From positions 1 to 64,000 of the forward strand of contig JALMQS010000427.1 of assembly GCA_024734495.1 (NCBI GenBank): a stretch of 64,000 bases of DNA, in the 5' to 3' direction. The DNA is from Forficula auricularia. Taxonomy: Eukaryota > Arthropoda > Insecta > Dermaptera > Forficulidae. Numbering within the stretch: the stretch's first letter is position 1; the number at the start of each line of letters is the position of its first letter. Positions 55,066-63,680 of the stretch are shown here, in pieces. The notes beneath the pieces are model-generated. The model did no database searches and was not told the origin of the DNA. It worked only from the letters and a program-made list of their open reading frames with translations. The position numbers and the translations under genes are program-made.

Positions 55066-55845
55066 AATTAATAAACGTTTTATAATTGATTTTTTATAAA
55101 GAAAACTTATTCATTTAATAGAATAAAAAAATAATCAAAAATATATTTTATATAAGCAAGGTCTGAAAAAATAACATATTGTATCAATTATTAACAACGT
55201 GGCTGAAAAACTGAATCAAAACAAAACAATTGGTTGTTCAAATAATCAATAATTAAATCCCGAGGGAAGCTCAGTCTTCCAGGTACTTATTATTATATCT
55301 ATATTGTATTTAATATTTAATATTGCAACACCTAGCTGCTAAGTGGATCGCTATTTGCCACTTGGCTTAGTTATTTTTTTCGCCCGTTCCCTAAGCAATT
55401 TCTTTTCGATTTTTGCACTGGCATTTCGTTTTTTCCTTTATTTTTATTTTATTCGCTCCACTTAAGAGTAAAAACGTCTTTCTTTCTTTCTTTCTTCACT
55501 TGCAACATTTCTTGAAACGAAACGAATTTAATAATAATATTAATATTAAAACAGCCAGGCAAGCAAGCAAGTAGGCAACCAGCCGACTAACCAGCTTGAC
55601 AAGCCAACCAAATTTTAACGATAAAATAAATACAGGAGCAAGCAAGGCAAACTCGTTAAGATTTTTGTATTTTTCACAAAAATCTTCTCTTTATTATTAC
55701 AAGAACAAATAATAAGTATTATGGTAAACGACTTTCACTTTTCTCGCTTTTTAAATAAACCAGGATTAAATTTAAAAATAATATTCTTGATAATGAATCA
55801 AAATATCTGTTTAATTAAAAATATTATTTTATCTGTTATTTGAAA
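55066..55845. other. AT-rich DNA with pieces of family 6 and a CAAG/CCAG-rich patch
   Basis: 55,070-55,115 (AATAAACGTTTTATAATTGA) resembles the family 6 tail. 55,550-55,665 is rich in AAGCAAG and CCAGCC motifs. TTTC repeats at 55,478-55,496. No gene. Confidence 0.4.
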
Positions 55846-56873
55846 TGGGTTCAAATACCCGATTGGATTTATAGCCCAAGAGCCCACGACTACCAGACCT
55901 TCGTTATTTTATAAAAGCTGAAAGTTTTTCTGTGCATGTCCCCTATACAGGTAAGAACGACCAGCGACTATAGAGTTTGGGTTGTGGTTACTTTGGCAGG
56001 TAACAGGTAATAAAGGTGTATAAAATAGTACTTTAAATTCGTTAAAGTATAAAGCTCAATTTTTTTATATTTTCTTCGGGATAAATTTAGAAATCTCGCC
56101 ATCCATTGCCGGACACTTATGACAGTTGCTACCCCCTGCCAGACACCCCTAAACTTTAATAAATTATAATTATACTTTCGTTATAATATAAAAGATAAAT
56201 TTTATATATGTTACTTGGCGACCTATAAAAAAATGTTACTTCAATAGGCGGACAGTTTTAATGGTTTTTACATAGATTTTTGACATTTCTTATTATTGAT
56301 AACCAATGGTGAAGACATGGAGGAATCGTCTTAAAATCAAAAATAACCATCGATTCTTATCTAATACTAGAGGAATAACCTTATTGCATTCCATTTTTGT
56401 TGTTTTGACTATTAATGGCAACCTCTACTGAAAACGTGGAAGAATCGACTTAAAATCAAAAAGAAAGTTTAGGGGTGTCTGGCAGGGGGTAGCAACTGTC
56501 ATAAGTGTCCGGCAATGGATGACGAGATTTCTAAAGTTATCCCGAAGAAAATATAAAAAAATTGAGCTTTATACTTTAACGAATTTAAAGTACTATTTTA
56601 TACACATTTATTACCTGTTACCTGCCAAAGTAACCACAACCCAAACTCTATAGTCGCTGGTCGTTCTTACCTGTATAGGGAACATGCACAGGAAAAACTT
56701 TCAGCTTTTATAAAATAACGAAGGTCTGGTCGTCGTGGGCTCTTGGTCTATTAGGTAAATTCGCTTTGACGTCTGACGAAGGTAATTGTAAGGAGGGAGG
56801 TTTGTTGAAAGTAACTTGCTTTCTATTATAACATAGCGAATTTACCTAAATACAATCGGGTTGTAGAACTCTT
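55846..56873. mobile_element. 1-kb snapback element with 280-bp arms
   Basis: AGCCCAAGAGCCCACGACTA (from about 55,874) to AGACACCCCTAAACTTTA is mirrored by TAAAGTTTAGGGG (about 56,465) to TCGTGGGCTCTTGGTC. Outer bases ACCCGATTGGATTTAT match AATACAATCGGGTT beyond a later insertion in the right arm. Central 300 bp is AT-rich. No coding, no hammerhead-like core. Confidence 0.8.
56751..56849. mobile_element. 98-bp MITE inserted in the right arm of the snapback
   Basis: TTAGGTAAATTCGCT and AGCGAATTTACCTAA are terminal inverted repeats of about 15 bp. The left arm of the host palindrome lacks it, so it is a later insertion. Confidence 0.65.
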
Positions 56874-56874
56874 G

Positions 56875-57071
56875 GGGCCGGTTGTATGTCGCAAAGTAAA
56901 TGCTTTTTACAAGTAACAAAGGTTAGATAGTAAATGGAGGGACTGGGGTGGCCAATCAGGTGACATGCACTTTCATTGCCTGTCATCCGATTGGCCATCC
57001 CAGTGCCTCCATTTACCATCTATCGTTAGTTAGTGGTAAAAATCATTTACTTTGCGACATACAACCGGCCC
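56875..57071. mobile_element. MITE, GGGCCGGTTG family
   Basis: GGGCCGGTTGTATGTCGC at 56,875 mirrored by GCGACATACAACCGGCCC ending 57,071. Flanks TTG and TTA are a mutated TTA duplication. Arms include AAGTAAATG and GGAGG...GGCCAATC. Same terminal motif as 29.05 kb. Confidence 0.78.
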
Positions 57072-57382
57072 TTAGACCATGAAATATATAGACACGCCCT
57101 CTGCTACTCTCCACACAGAGTGAAGTGAGGCCAACATCGCCTACAGATGACGTCACGTTCTTGCATAAATATTTTGGCAATATTAATTTAATATTAATTT
57201 GCGATTATTGGAATCAAAATAAATAATCTAAACTACAATAAATTTATCTCAATGTATAATAATTCCTATAGTGGCCATGCTATTTCTGGGTGTTCCTACC
57301 TACAGATGATGTCACATTCTCTAGTTGATGTTGGCCTCACCAAATCGACACCAGGGTGTGTCTATATATTTCATGGTCTAAG
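57072..57382. mobile_element. 311-bp TIR element (TTAGACCATGAAATATATAG)
   Basis: TTAGACCATGAAATATATAG at 57,072 mirrored by CTATATATTTCATGGTCTAA ending about 57,381. Second inner pair: AGTGAGGCCAACATC/GATGTTGGCCTCAC and ACAGATGACGTCAC/CAGATGATGTCAC. It abuts the preceding MITE directly. Confidence 0.75.
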
Positions 57383-57404
57383 GTAGAACTCATATGAAAT
57401 AACA

Positions 57405-57460
57405 GATAAAATAATGTCTGATGATGAAGACAAACCTTCGGAACTATAGTCTCTAACAAA
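57405..57460 (+). ncRNA. hammerhead-like motif, P1 family
   Basis: CUGAUGA at 57,418-57,424, one U, helix II GAAG/CUUC (57,426-57,429 with 57,436-57,439), then GGAAC in place of CGAAAC, UAUA loop, GUC at 57,449-57,451. A P1 remnant in a different context; the A-to-G-like change in the GAAA block predicts reduced activity. Confidence 0.45.
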
Positions 57461-58010
57461 TAAATTATAACACCCACACATGAAGACGAGTGGGAGGAGA
57501 AGACAAGGACAAGCGAGCACCATAATAGATTCACACGTCAAGCAATAGAGAGACTGTTTAAAACGCTCAAGTCAAATACAATTGTTAATACTCAAGTTAA
57601 TTATTATATATTATAAAACTAAGTAAAGGACCTGAAATTTCGAGTTTCACATTACAGGTAATTAATATATAACTTATTGTAAACAACTGTACATATTAAT
57701 AAACAATTCACATTTCAGTGGAACACGATTTTTATCTGCCTCGCACCCATCCCACCTATACATATATATCAGTGGCGAGCCGTGACTTTTCAATTAGGCA
57801 AAGATGTCCAAAAAAATAACCCTCATTTTTTTAAATTTTATTTTATTCTTCGCTTTTTTTTCTTTCAAATTTCATCTAATACTTTTAGCCTCCATAGAAT
57901 TTTTCGATTAATTTTCATTTAATATTAGATTTTTTTATGATACGGTATGAAACTACTCTAAATGTTTTGAAATTTTAGAAATGCGCCGAATCAACAGCTT
58001 CTCTTATAAA
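57461..58010. other. AT-rich DNA with hAT-like end
   Basis: CAGTGGCGAGCCGTGACTTT at 57,770, continuing GTCCAAAAAAATAACCCTCA and ATTCTTCGCTTTT, matches 63,535-63,610 and is typical of hAT ends. Nothing else seen. Confidence 0.45.
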
Positions 58011-58014
58011 AAAT

Positions 58015-58140
58015 CATAAAACGTTTATTTAAAATCCAATTGATTCGGGAGAATACCTCCCTTTATCAATTGCATGTTAAAAATTAAAAAAAAAACTTGT
58101 TATAAGAAATAAATATAAAGCAAATAAATATTCTTAAAAT
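58015..58140 (-). repeat. family 6 hammerhead-like repeat
   Basis: Minus strand: AUUGAUAA, A, helix II GGGAGG...CUCCC, GAAUC, AAUUGGAUUUUAAAUAAACGUUU. Core U3/A8 as in other family 6 copies; GAAAC has become GAAUC. Confidence 0.45.
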
Positions 58141-58975
58141 AGACAATGATTGTCTTGAAGATGAAATTTTATCGAATAAAAAAAAAAATGTAAATACGTA
58201 TTTATGGCAATTTTTTTTTGTACTTTAATAATTAACATATCCACAGTAGAGGTATCTCTCGAAAAACTCAAAATAGATTAACAATAGAATGGTTTGAATA
58301 ACCCGTTAAAGGCATATTTAGAAAGAAAGCCAATCATTAAGAGACTAGCTTATGTTAAGTAGAGAGGGCAGATTTTGACTTCTTGCTGACCATTCAGAGA
58401 GAGTTTAGAGTTCAGAGAGAAGAGAGTAATAAAACGTGTTAAAAGAAAACATTAATATATTATTAATATAAATTGATTGATTAATAATATTAATATATAT
58501 AAATATATGATTAATATATTTTTAATGATATTATAGCGTAGAATCGCTACATTTTACAATTTTCTCGATGTACGCCTAGGAGGTAGGCAAAGCAGCCATC
58601 ATATAGAATTCACTTGAATTTTCTTTTTCTTTTGATCTATATGTTTTAATAATGACTGAATTACAAAGGTAGAGGTAGGATTTCACAAAATAATGTTTAC
58701 TTATTTCATTGTTATCGATGGTTTTATTCTTTATTTCAATTTAACTACGTATAACAAAATATAGTAGCGGAATAGAGCGTAATTCTTAAAATTTCAAATG
58801 AGATTAGCCACCTCAAAGGGTTGTCCGATCGATCTCAAATTTTGTATGATATATTATCTTACCCAACCTCATAATTTGAGCGGGTGTCCTGAAAACTTTT
58901 CCGAAAAGAAAAAATTCTCCAGGTATAGCTAAGGAACACCCTAAGGTACATGTTGCTAAATTAAAATCGCTTCGA
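58141..58975. other. AT-rich DNA, no gene seen
   Basis: TTAATAT-rich stretch at 58,450-58,530. No gene or shared repeat recognised. Confidence 0.4.
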
Positions 58976-59537
58976 AATTCATCCAGTAGAGTGGATTTGG
59001 AATAAAAGAGGGTTTCGCGTTCCCTCGTTTTCTTTCTTGGTTCTACACACCTTTACTTTTACTCAGACACGTAATAAGATTGAAAAGAAAGAAAAAAGGA
59101 AAGAAAAAAAAACACGGAACCCCAGCCGGGAGGAATTAGATGCGAAGGAGTTTTTCCAAGTCGGATGTCACTTCGTTTGCAAAGTTAAAGATTCTCTTTC
59201 TGTGTGTGCGTGTGTGTCTCAGCAACCAAACGCCCCCACAAACGTAACTTGTTAAGAAAAGAGAGTGCGGTTCCTCCGGCTGGAAATGAAATCAAAGATG
59301 CTGCTGGATGCCAACCAAATACGCAGATGACGACGAGAGAAAGAGAGATAATCGAAAATGGATTATTAGAGGCAGAAAAAGAGAGAGAGAGAGAGTAGGA
59401 ATTTAATAAAGTTGATGGCAGGGTCTCTGCTCTGTTTGCCCACCCCCGCACCGCACTTGGGAATATTGAACCAGAGGAATATGCACACGCTTAGGGGGAT
59501 CTCTGCTGCTATTTTTATTCCATTAATGTCAGTCAGA
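58976..59537 (+). other. single-copy-looking, GC-richer block
   Basis: No repeat matches. It has purine-rich stretches (59,080-59,110; 59,335-59,400) and TG repeats at 59,200-59,216. Short overlapping frames on both strands have no domain. Candidate host non-coding or UTR sequence. Confidence 0.35.
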
Positions 59538-59815
59538 TACCAGGCTAATTCAATTCTTATTCTTTCTAATCGAATATAGGCGTAACGAACCTTACACGTT
59601 TTCCTTATATAAAGTCAAGCATTACTATAAACAACTAGAAATATCCCCCTTTAACAGAATATACTCTTATTACTTGATACTTTTAAAGTGTTCATTGTCA
59701 TAATAAAAGCACGGCTCTAGAATTGAATTAATTCGATTTAACCTACAGTATCTACCTAGCGGACCGAGCGTTGCTCCATAATTTGTATGCTTTCGTTAAT
59801 ATCGATCTCAACTAA
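59538..59815 (+). repeat. X direct repeat, uninterrupted copy
   Basis: CTAATCGAATATAGGCGTAA, CTATAAACAACTAGAA, TGTCATAATAAAAGCACGGC, CTACAGTATCTACCTAGCGG and ACCGAGCGTTGCTCCATAAT in this order. The same blocks lie in the same order, spread out by insertions, at 61,476-62,835. Confidence 0.7.
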
Positions 59816-59825
59816 AACATTCTGT

Positions 59826-60457
59826 GAAAAACTTAAATGCATCAAATAAAATAATAATAACTTAAAAATAAAATAAAATACACTAAAAGGTATAAAATAA
59901 TTATCTTATTTAGTTAAAACTAAACGACGAAATATTAACATGAAATTACTTTTTGAAGTCGGTGCCAAAAAAACTATACCTATAAGCGAGCGTACCCACC
60001 AAACCTACTAAGTAAGATCCGTCGAGTGCTATTCTTAAAATATATATGTTTGGCACTGACTTCAAAAAGTAATTTCATGTTAATATTTCGTAGTTTAATT
60101 GTAACTAAATAAGATAATTATTTTATACATTTTAGTGGATTTTATTAAATTTTTAAGTTATTATTATTTTATTTATTGCATTTAAGTTTTTTGAAGTCGG
60201 TTTTATTTTTTTTTTATAAAAATTATTTTATTTTTCTCATTTTAGTGATGTTATTAATAGTGACTTAATATAATACCTTGCATGCATCTCGTAAGAGAAA
60301 GCGTCGGGCGAATGAATCAGAAAATGATAATAAAATTAAATTCATAAATTTAGAAATTCTCTGGAAACGTTTGCGGGTTTTGATATGAGGTAACATAGAC
60401 ACAAAAAAAAATTCAGTCGAATAGAGAACCTTTCTCCTTTTTTGAAGTCGGTTAAAA
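59826..60457 (+). repeat. ACC family copy 5, both ends trimmed
   Basis: Starts within the hairpin arm (AACTTAAATGCATC), has the loop GCGAGCGTACCCACCAAACC, the HASRKRKRRANESEND frame at about 60,281-60,390, a deletion to TGATATGAGGTAACATAGAC, and ends TTTTTTGAAGTCGGTTAAAA. Confidence 0.72.
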
Positions 60458-60460
60458 AAC

Positions 60461-60950
60461 AGGCCAAGTTCGAAAAAGTAATGGATTCTAGTGTGTAGCC
60501 AAGTAAAATTATCCAAGAATAATTAAGTTGAGAGATCTATTATTTCTCTCAACTTAATTATTCTTAAGAGGCGACTGTGGGTCAGTGGATAGAGTGTCGG
60601 GTTGCTGACTCGAAGTATGCTGGTTCGAGACTGAGTCTCGGCAGATCAGATATTTGCAGTCACCTCCTCTTGGAAAGCAATGGCAACCTACCAAGAGTAT
60701 AATTGCATAGTAACCTCTCCAAACTAGCCGTTCGGAACCGGCGTTAAAAAGTAGGTCCCGTATATCTGTGTAAAAACAGCTAAACTCACTCAACACAGGT
60801 ATATATGTGAAGAGGAGCCGAAACGTCAGGAGACCTGATATAGCCCTTAAAAGAATAATTATTCTTAGGAATTTAACTTGGTTACACTCTAGAATCCACT
60901 ACTTTTTCGAACTTGGCCTGTTTTTTCACAGAATGTTTTGTTTGGGATTT
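60461..60950. repeat. GGCCAAGTTCG snapback arms around a tRNA-headed SINE
   Basis: AACAGGCCAAGTTCGAAAAA at 60,460 and TTTTTCGAACTTGGCCTGTT near 60,902-60,921 are inverted arms matching the 38.3 kb element. The inner AAGAATAATTAAGTTGAGAG is mirrored within 60,520-60,565. The SINE occupies the middle. Confidence 0.7.
60571..60840 (+). mobile_element. tRNA-headed SINE, second type
   Basis: GGGTCAGTGGATAGAGTGTC is a good D-arm/A-box region. TCGGG-TTGCTGA-CTCGA is a 5-bp anticodon stem with 7-nt loop reading GCT (Ser-like). GGTTCGAGACT is a B-box match. The body has AATGGCAACCTACCAAG and TTCGGAACCGGCG; it ends near GAAACGTCAGGAGACCTGAT. TAAGAATAATT-type sequence is found on both sides, so the target is inside the older foldback. 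Confidence 0.65.
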
Positions 60951-60984
60951 CTCTTCTTTTTGTAAGCTATGAGGAAGCCTGTTG

Positions 60985-61150
60985 GTCCAAAAAGCTAGAA
61001 TTTTCATTTTTCAGCCACCCTCTATTTTGAGTAGTTAGTTTTTGAATTTTTGGCCTTCAGGGAGCCCACAGAATATGTATACAAAATTTGGTTTAGTTTG
61101 GTCCAACGGGCTAGAATTTTCATGTTTGACCCTCCCCGCCATTTTGAAGG
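60985..61150 (-). repeat. M118 monomers, two partial units
   Basis: Reverse-oriented GGCTTTTTGGACC-like, GAATATGTATACAAAATTTG and GGGCTAGAATTTTCATG blocks. Continues into sequence like 39.7 kb. Confidence 0.65.
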
Positions 61151-61475
61151 AGTTGAAAGATAGAAAGTTTGGATTTTTGGAATTTTTCCTGTTTGTATCC
61201 CGAACTCTACTAGCAGGCGAAATTTCATGATGCTGGAATCATTGAAAGTACCCTAGAGGTTTTGATGACCTGTTAGTGAGTGAGTGCCAAAATTAAGCTA
61301 TTTTCTCAGGTCCATATATCAGAATCTATTTAAGCTATATTATTGAAATTTGGTACTCTCCTCAAGATGGATGACATAATTACAAATGCATAATTTCAGC
61401 TCTGTATCTCAAATGGATTCCGAGCTGCAGGGGGGTCGAAATGGTTCGTGTAAATAGCGTACAGCGTGTACGGCC
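61151..61475 (+). repeat. segment related to the 39 kb tandem region
   Basis: GAAATTTCATGATGCTGGAATC and TTTTGATGACCTGTTAGTGAG resemble 39,288-39,300 and 39,735-39,750. Moderately diverged. Confidence 0.4.
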
Positions 61476-61632
61476 AAGCTAATTCAATTTGTATTCTTTC
61501 TAATCGAATATAGGCGTAACGAACCTTGCACGTTTTCCTATATACCTACTCTCAACTATTACTATAAACAACTAGAAGTATCCCCCTTTAACAGAATTCA
61601 CTCTTATAACTTGATACTTTGTTGTCACTTAT

Positions 61633-61860
61633 AATTACACGAGAGCTTTTTTTTTGCCGAAGTAAACTTGACATTTTAATGAGAATTTTGTTGCCTGGCA
61701 ACTAAACGAAAAAAACTACCTGTGAAAAAATTACGAGTCCGTAGGACGAGTAATTTTTTCTGGTAGTTTTTTGAGTTAAATTGCCCAAAGGCAACAAAAC
61801 TCGAATTATAAAATATCAAGTTTACTTCGACCCAAAAAAAATCTTGAGTGTAATTCGGTA
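61633..61860. mobile_element. 228-bp foldback element (ACGAGTCCGTAGGACGAGT centre)
   Basis: AAGTAAACTTGACATTTTAA and GTTGCCTGGCAAC on the left mirror GGCAACAAAACTCG and AAATATCAAGTTTACTT on the right. The centre ACGAGTCCGTAGGACGAGT is a small palindrome. Confidence 0.7.
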
Positions 61861-62364
61861 AGACAATTTAATGAATCAATACGTAAATCACAAAATTAAC
61901 AAAATTAAGACATAAATTAGTTTATTTAATTTAGAGGAAAAGTACAATTGTTAAAAATACAATTCTTATAAACAACTTGATAAAAAAATAAATAGGAAAA
62001 TAAAAATAAAAAATAATCGTATAGGATCTGAAATAAAAACATAAAATTAAATAAGATTTGTTTCCAAGCTATATAAAAAAAAGCCACTTGAACCACTTTA
62101 TTTGTAAACACACCTGTTTTGTTATGATTTAGACACCTGTTAATTAAAAACAAACAAAAAATTTCTAATTTTAATATAATATAATTATATTTGCTTTAAC
62201 CTATTAGTGGGTTTTAAAATTAAAAAACCAATTAATAAATAAAACATAATTGAAATAATAAAGCTAGGTTCAGTTTTGTCGCTGGAAAAGTTAGGTTAAA
62301 CTTTTTTCGCTGTCATAGTGACAAAAACACCGTTGCTTATGGGACTTTTAGTGTATGAATTTAA
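61861..62364. other. AT-rich DNA, no gene seen
   Basis: The minus-strand hydrophobic frame at 61,926-62,153 is an A/T composition effect. Nothing recognised. Confidence 0.4.
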
Positions 62365-62410
62365 TTGTCATAACAAAAGCACAGCTATAGAATTGAATTA
62401 TTTTAATTTA

Positions 62411-62727
62411 TAAATTGTGATGTTTTTTGAGGCTCTTGAAACCTTGAAAACAGATGTAATGTCTTCGTTAGGAAAAACGAAACTCACTCTGAGTTCTTTT
62501 CTTCTTTAATCTTAAGAATGACATGTAATTAGTAATTTACTGTAATTAAGATTATGTTTTCCTTGTAGACTGATGATGGTGTGAGAATATCCAGCCGAAA
62601 CGTCTCATAAGTTTTTCATGAAAATAAATTTGTTAGAATATAAAGAAATTTTATTTCCTTTTTCCTAACGAAGACATTACATCTGTTTTCAAGGTTTCAA
62701 GAGCCTCAAAAAACTTCACAATTTATA
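62411..62727. mobile_element. snapback element with one hammerhead-like motif, family 3
   Basis: TAAATTGTGATGTTTTTTGA at 62,411 mirrors TTCACAATTTATA at the right. Arms TGAGGCTCTTGAAACCTTGA and AATGTCTTCGTTAGGAAAAA match the 20.8 kb element. It interrupts the X repeat. Confidence 0.78.
62558..62612 (+). ncRNA. hammerhead ribozyme-like motif, family 3
   Basis: CUGAUGA at 62,570-62,576, U, helix II GGU/GCC (62,578-62,580 with 62,594-62,596), GAAAC at 62,597-62,601, GUC at 62,602-62,604. Helix I has GA/UC next to the core, then CUUG/UAAG after a small internal loop. All core residues present. Confidence 0.55.
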
Positions 62728-62929
62728 ATTTTAAAACATTATAGTACCATATCTATTTTAATTTAATCTACAGTACTTACATGGCGGACCGAGCGTTGCT
62801 CCATAATTTTTATGCTTTCGTTAAAATCGATATAATTAATCATTAATATTAAATTGTAACTTTAACATCTGTAATTAGCATCCAATTAATGCCCTAAGAA
62901 CCACTAACTCGCCGTTATTCTGGTTGCGC

Positions 62930-62980
62930 AGTTTCCACTGATGAAGAGGTGCCGTAGTACTCTCGAAATATCTGGATTAA
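62930..62980 (+). ncRNA. hammerhead-like motif, family 4
   Basis: Helix I UCCA (62,934-62,937) with UGGA (62,973-62,976). CUGAUGA at 62,938-62,944, A, helix II GAG (62,946-62,948) with CUC (62,962-62,964), GAAA at 62,965-62,968, then UA-UC: U-A and A-U pairs could close helix III before the AUC triplet. Same architecture as the others with a different sequence. Confidence 0.5.
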
Positions 62981-63239
62981 CCATTTTAACTAATAAAAAA
63001 ATACTAGAAAGTAGCAATTGAATTTTATTCATCTTCCTTTACTAATTATTAATATTACTTTTTATACATAAAAACGCTTGAAAATATATAAAACAGACTT
63101 CTTCTACAAATGAGATTGAACTAAAAATCCGAGGTGAGAGATTGTAAAATCTACAATAATTATTGTTTATGAATATTCTATTTGTTATTAATTGTGTAAA
63201 AGAAGCCCTCCTCCCCCAATTTTGGCCTCTGAAATAATA

Positions 63240-63440
63240 ATAACTTTTAAGGAGTTCGGTGTTGGTTCTAGGTGAAACATTTTAATATAATAATAAAAAC
63301 TTGAGAAAAGTTTTCTTAGACTTCTGATGATGGGCTAACCCCCGAAATATATCGAATTCAAAACTCAATTTTGTTTTATTTCTTTTTGTGAAACCTACCT
63401 CGTATCTTACTCAAGTTTTATTATTATATTAAATAATAAT
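63240..63440. repeat. snapback repeat with family 5 hammerhead-like motif
   Basis: AAGGAGTTCGGTGTTGGTTC through TAATAATAAAAACTTGAG is partly mirrored by CTCAAGTTTTATTATTATAT. Related to 29.68 kb. The core lies at 63,320-63,356: CUGAUGA (63,324-63,330), U, GGG/CCC, GAAAUAUAUC, with poor helix I. Confidence 0.55.
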
Positions 63441-63534
63441 GACCATTTTTTATTGTAGGACCGTTGTATAGTAAATTTCATTTTTCTTGATTGTTTTAGT
63501 TTGAAAATCTTATTATTTTAGACTGGCCGTTAGT

Positions 63535-63680
63535 GACTTTTCAGCCAGGGGATACTGTCCAAAAAAGTACCCTTTATTTTTTGAAATTTTATTTTAATCT
63601 TCGCTTTTCTTTGCAAATTTCATCGAATACGGCATCATTTTCGTTTTTTTTTCAAATTTAACTTTAGATTTTTAAAAAAT
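63535..63680 (+). repeat. hAT-like end, related to 57.77 kb
   Basis: GTTAGTGACTTTTCAGCCAG, GTCCAAAAAAGTACCCTTTA and TTTTAATCTTCGCTTTTCTT parallel 57,781-57,860. Confidence 0.45.

Larger units (their letters stand above)
61476..62835 (+). repeat. X direct repeat, copy split by two insertions
   Basis: Blocks at 61,476-61,622, 62,365-62,410 and 62,755-62,835 correspond to consecutive parts of 59,538-59,815. The gaps contain the palindrome-bearing segment 61,623-62,364 and the snapback 62,411-62,727. Confidence 0.7.

Noticed and set aside
12085..60645. Functional tRNA genes at 12.1, 30.6, 36.8, 40.8, 54.9 and 60.6 kb
   Set aside because: Each is incomplete, mispaired, or embedded in a SINE or composite repeat. 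None gives a full cloverleaf with proper acceptor ends.
60805..60840. GAAGAGGAGCCGAAACGUC at the end of the SINE
   Set aside because: Too short for helix II and lacks the CUGA start. It may be chance or a remote remnant.
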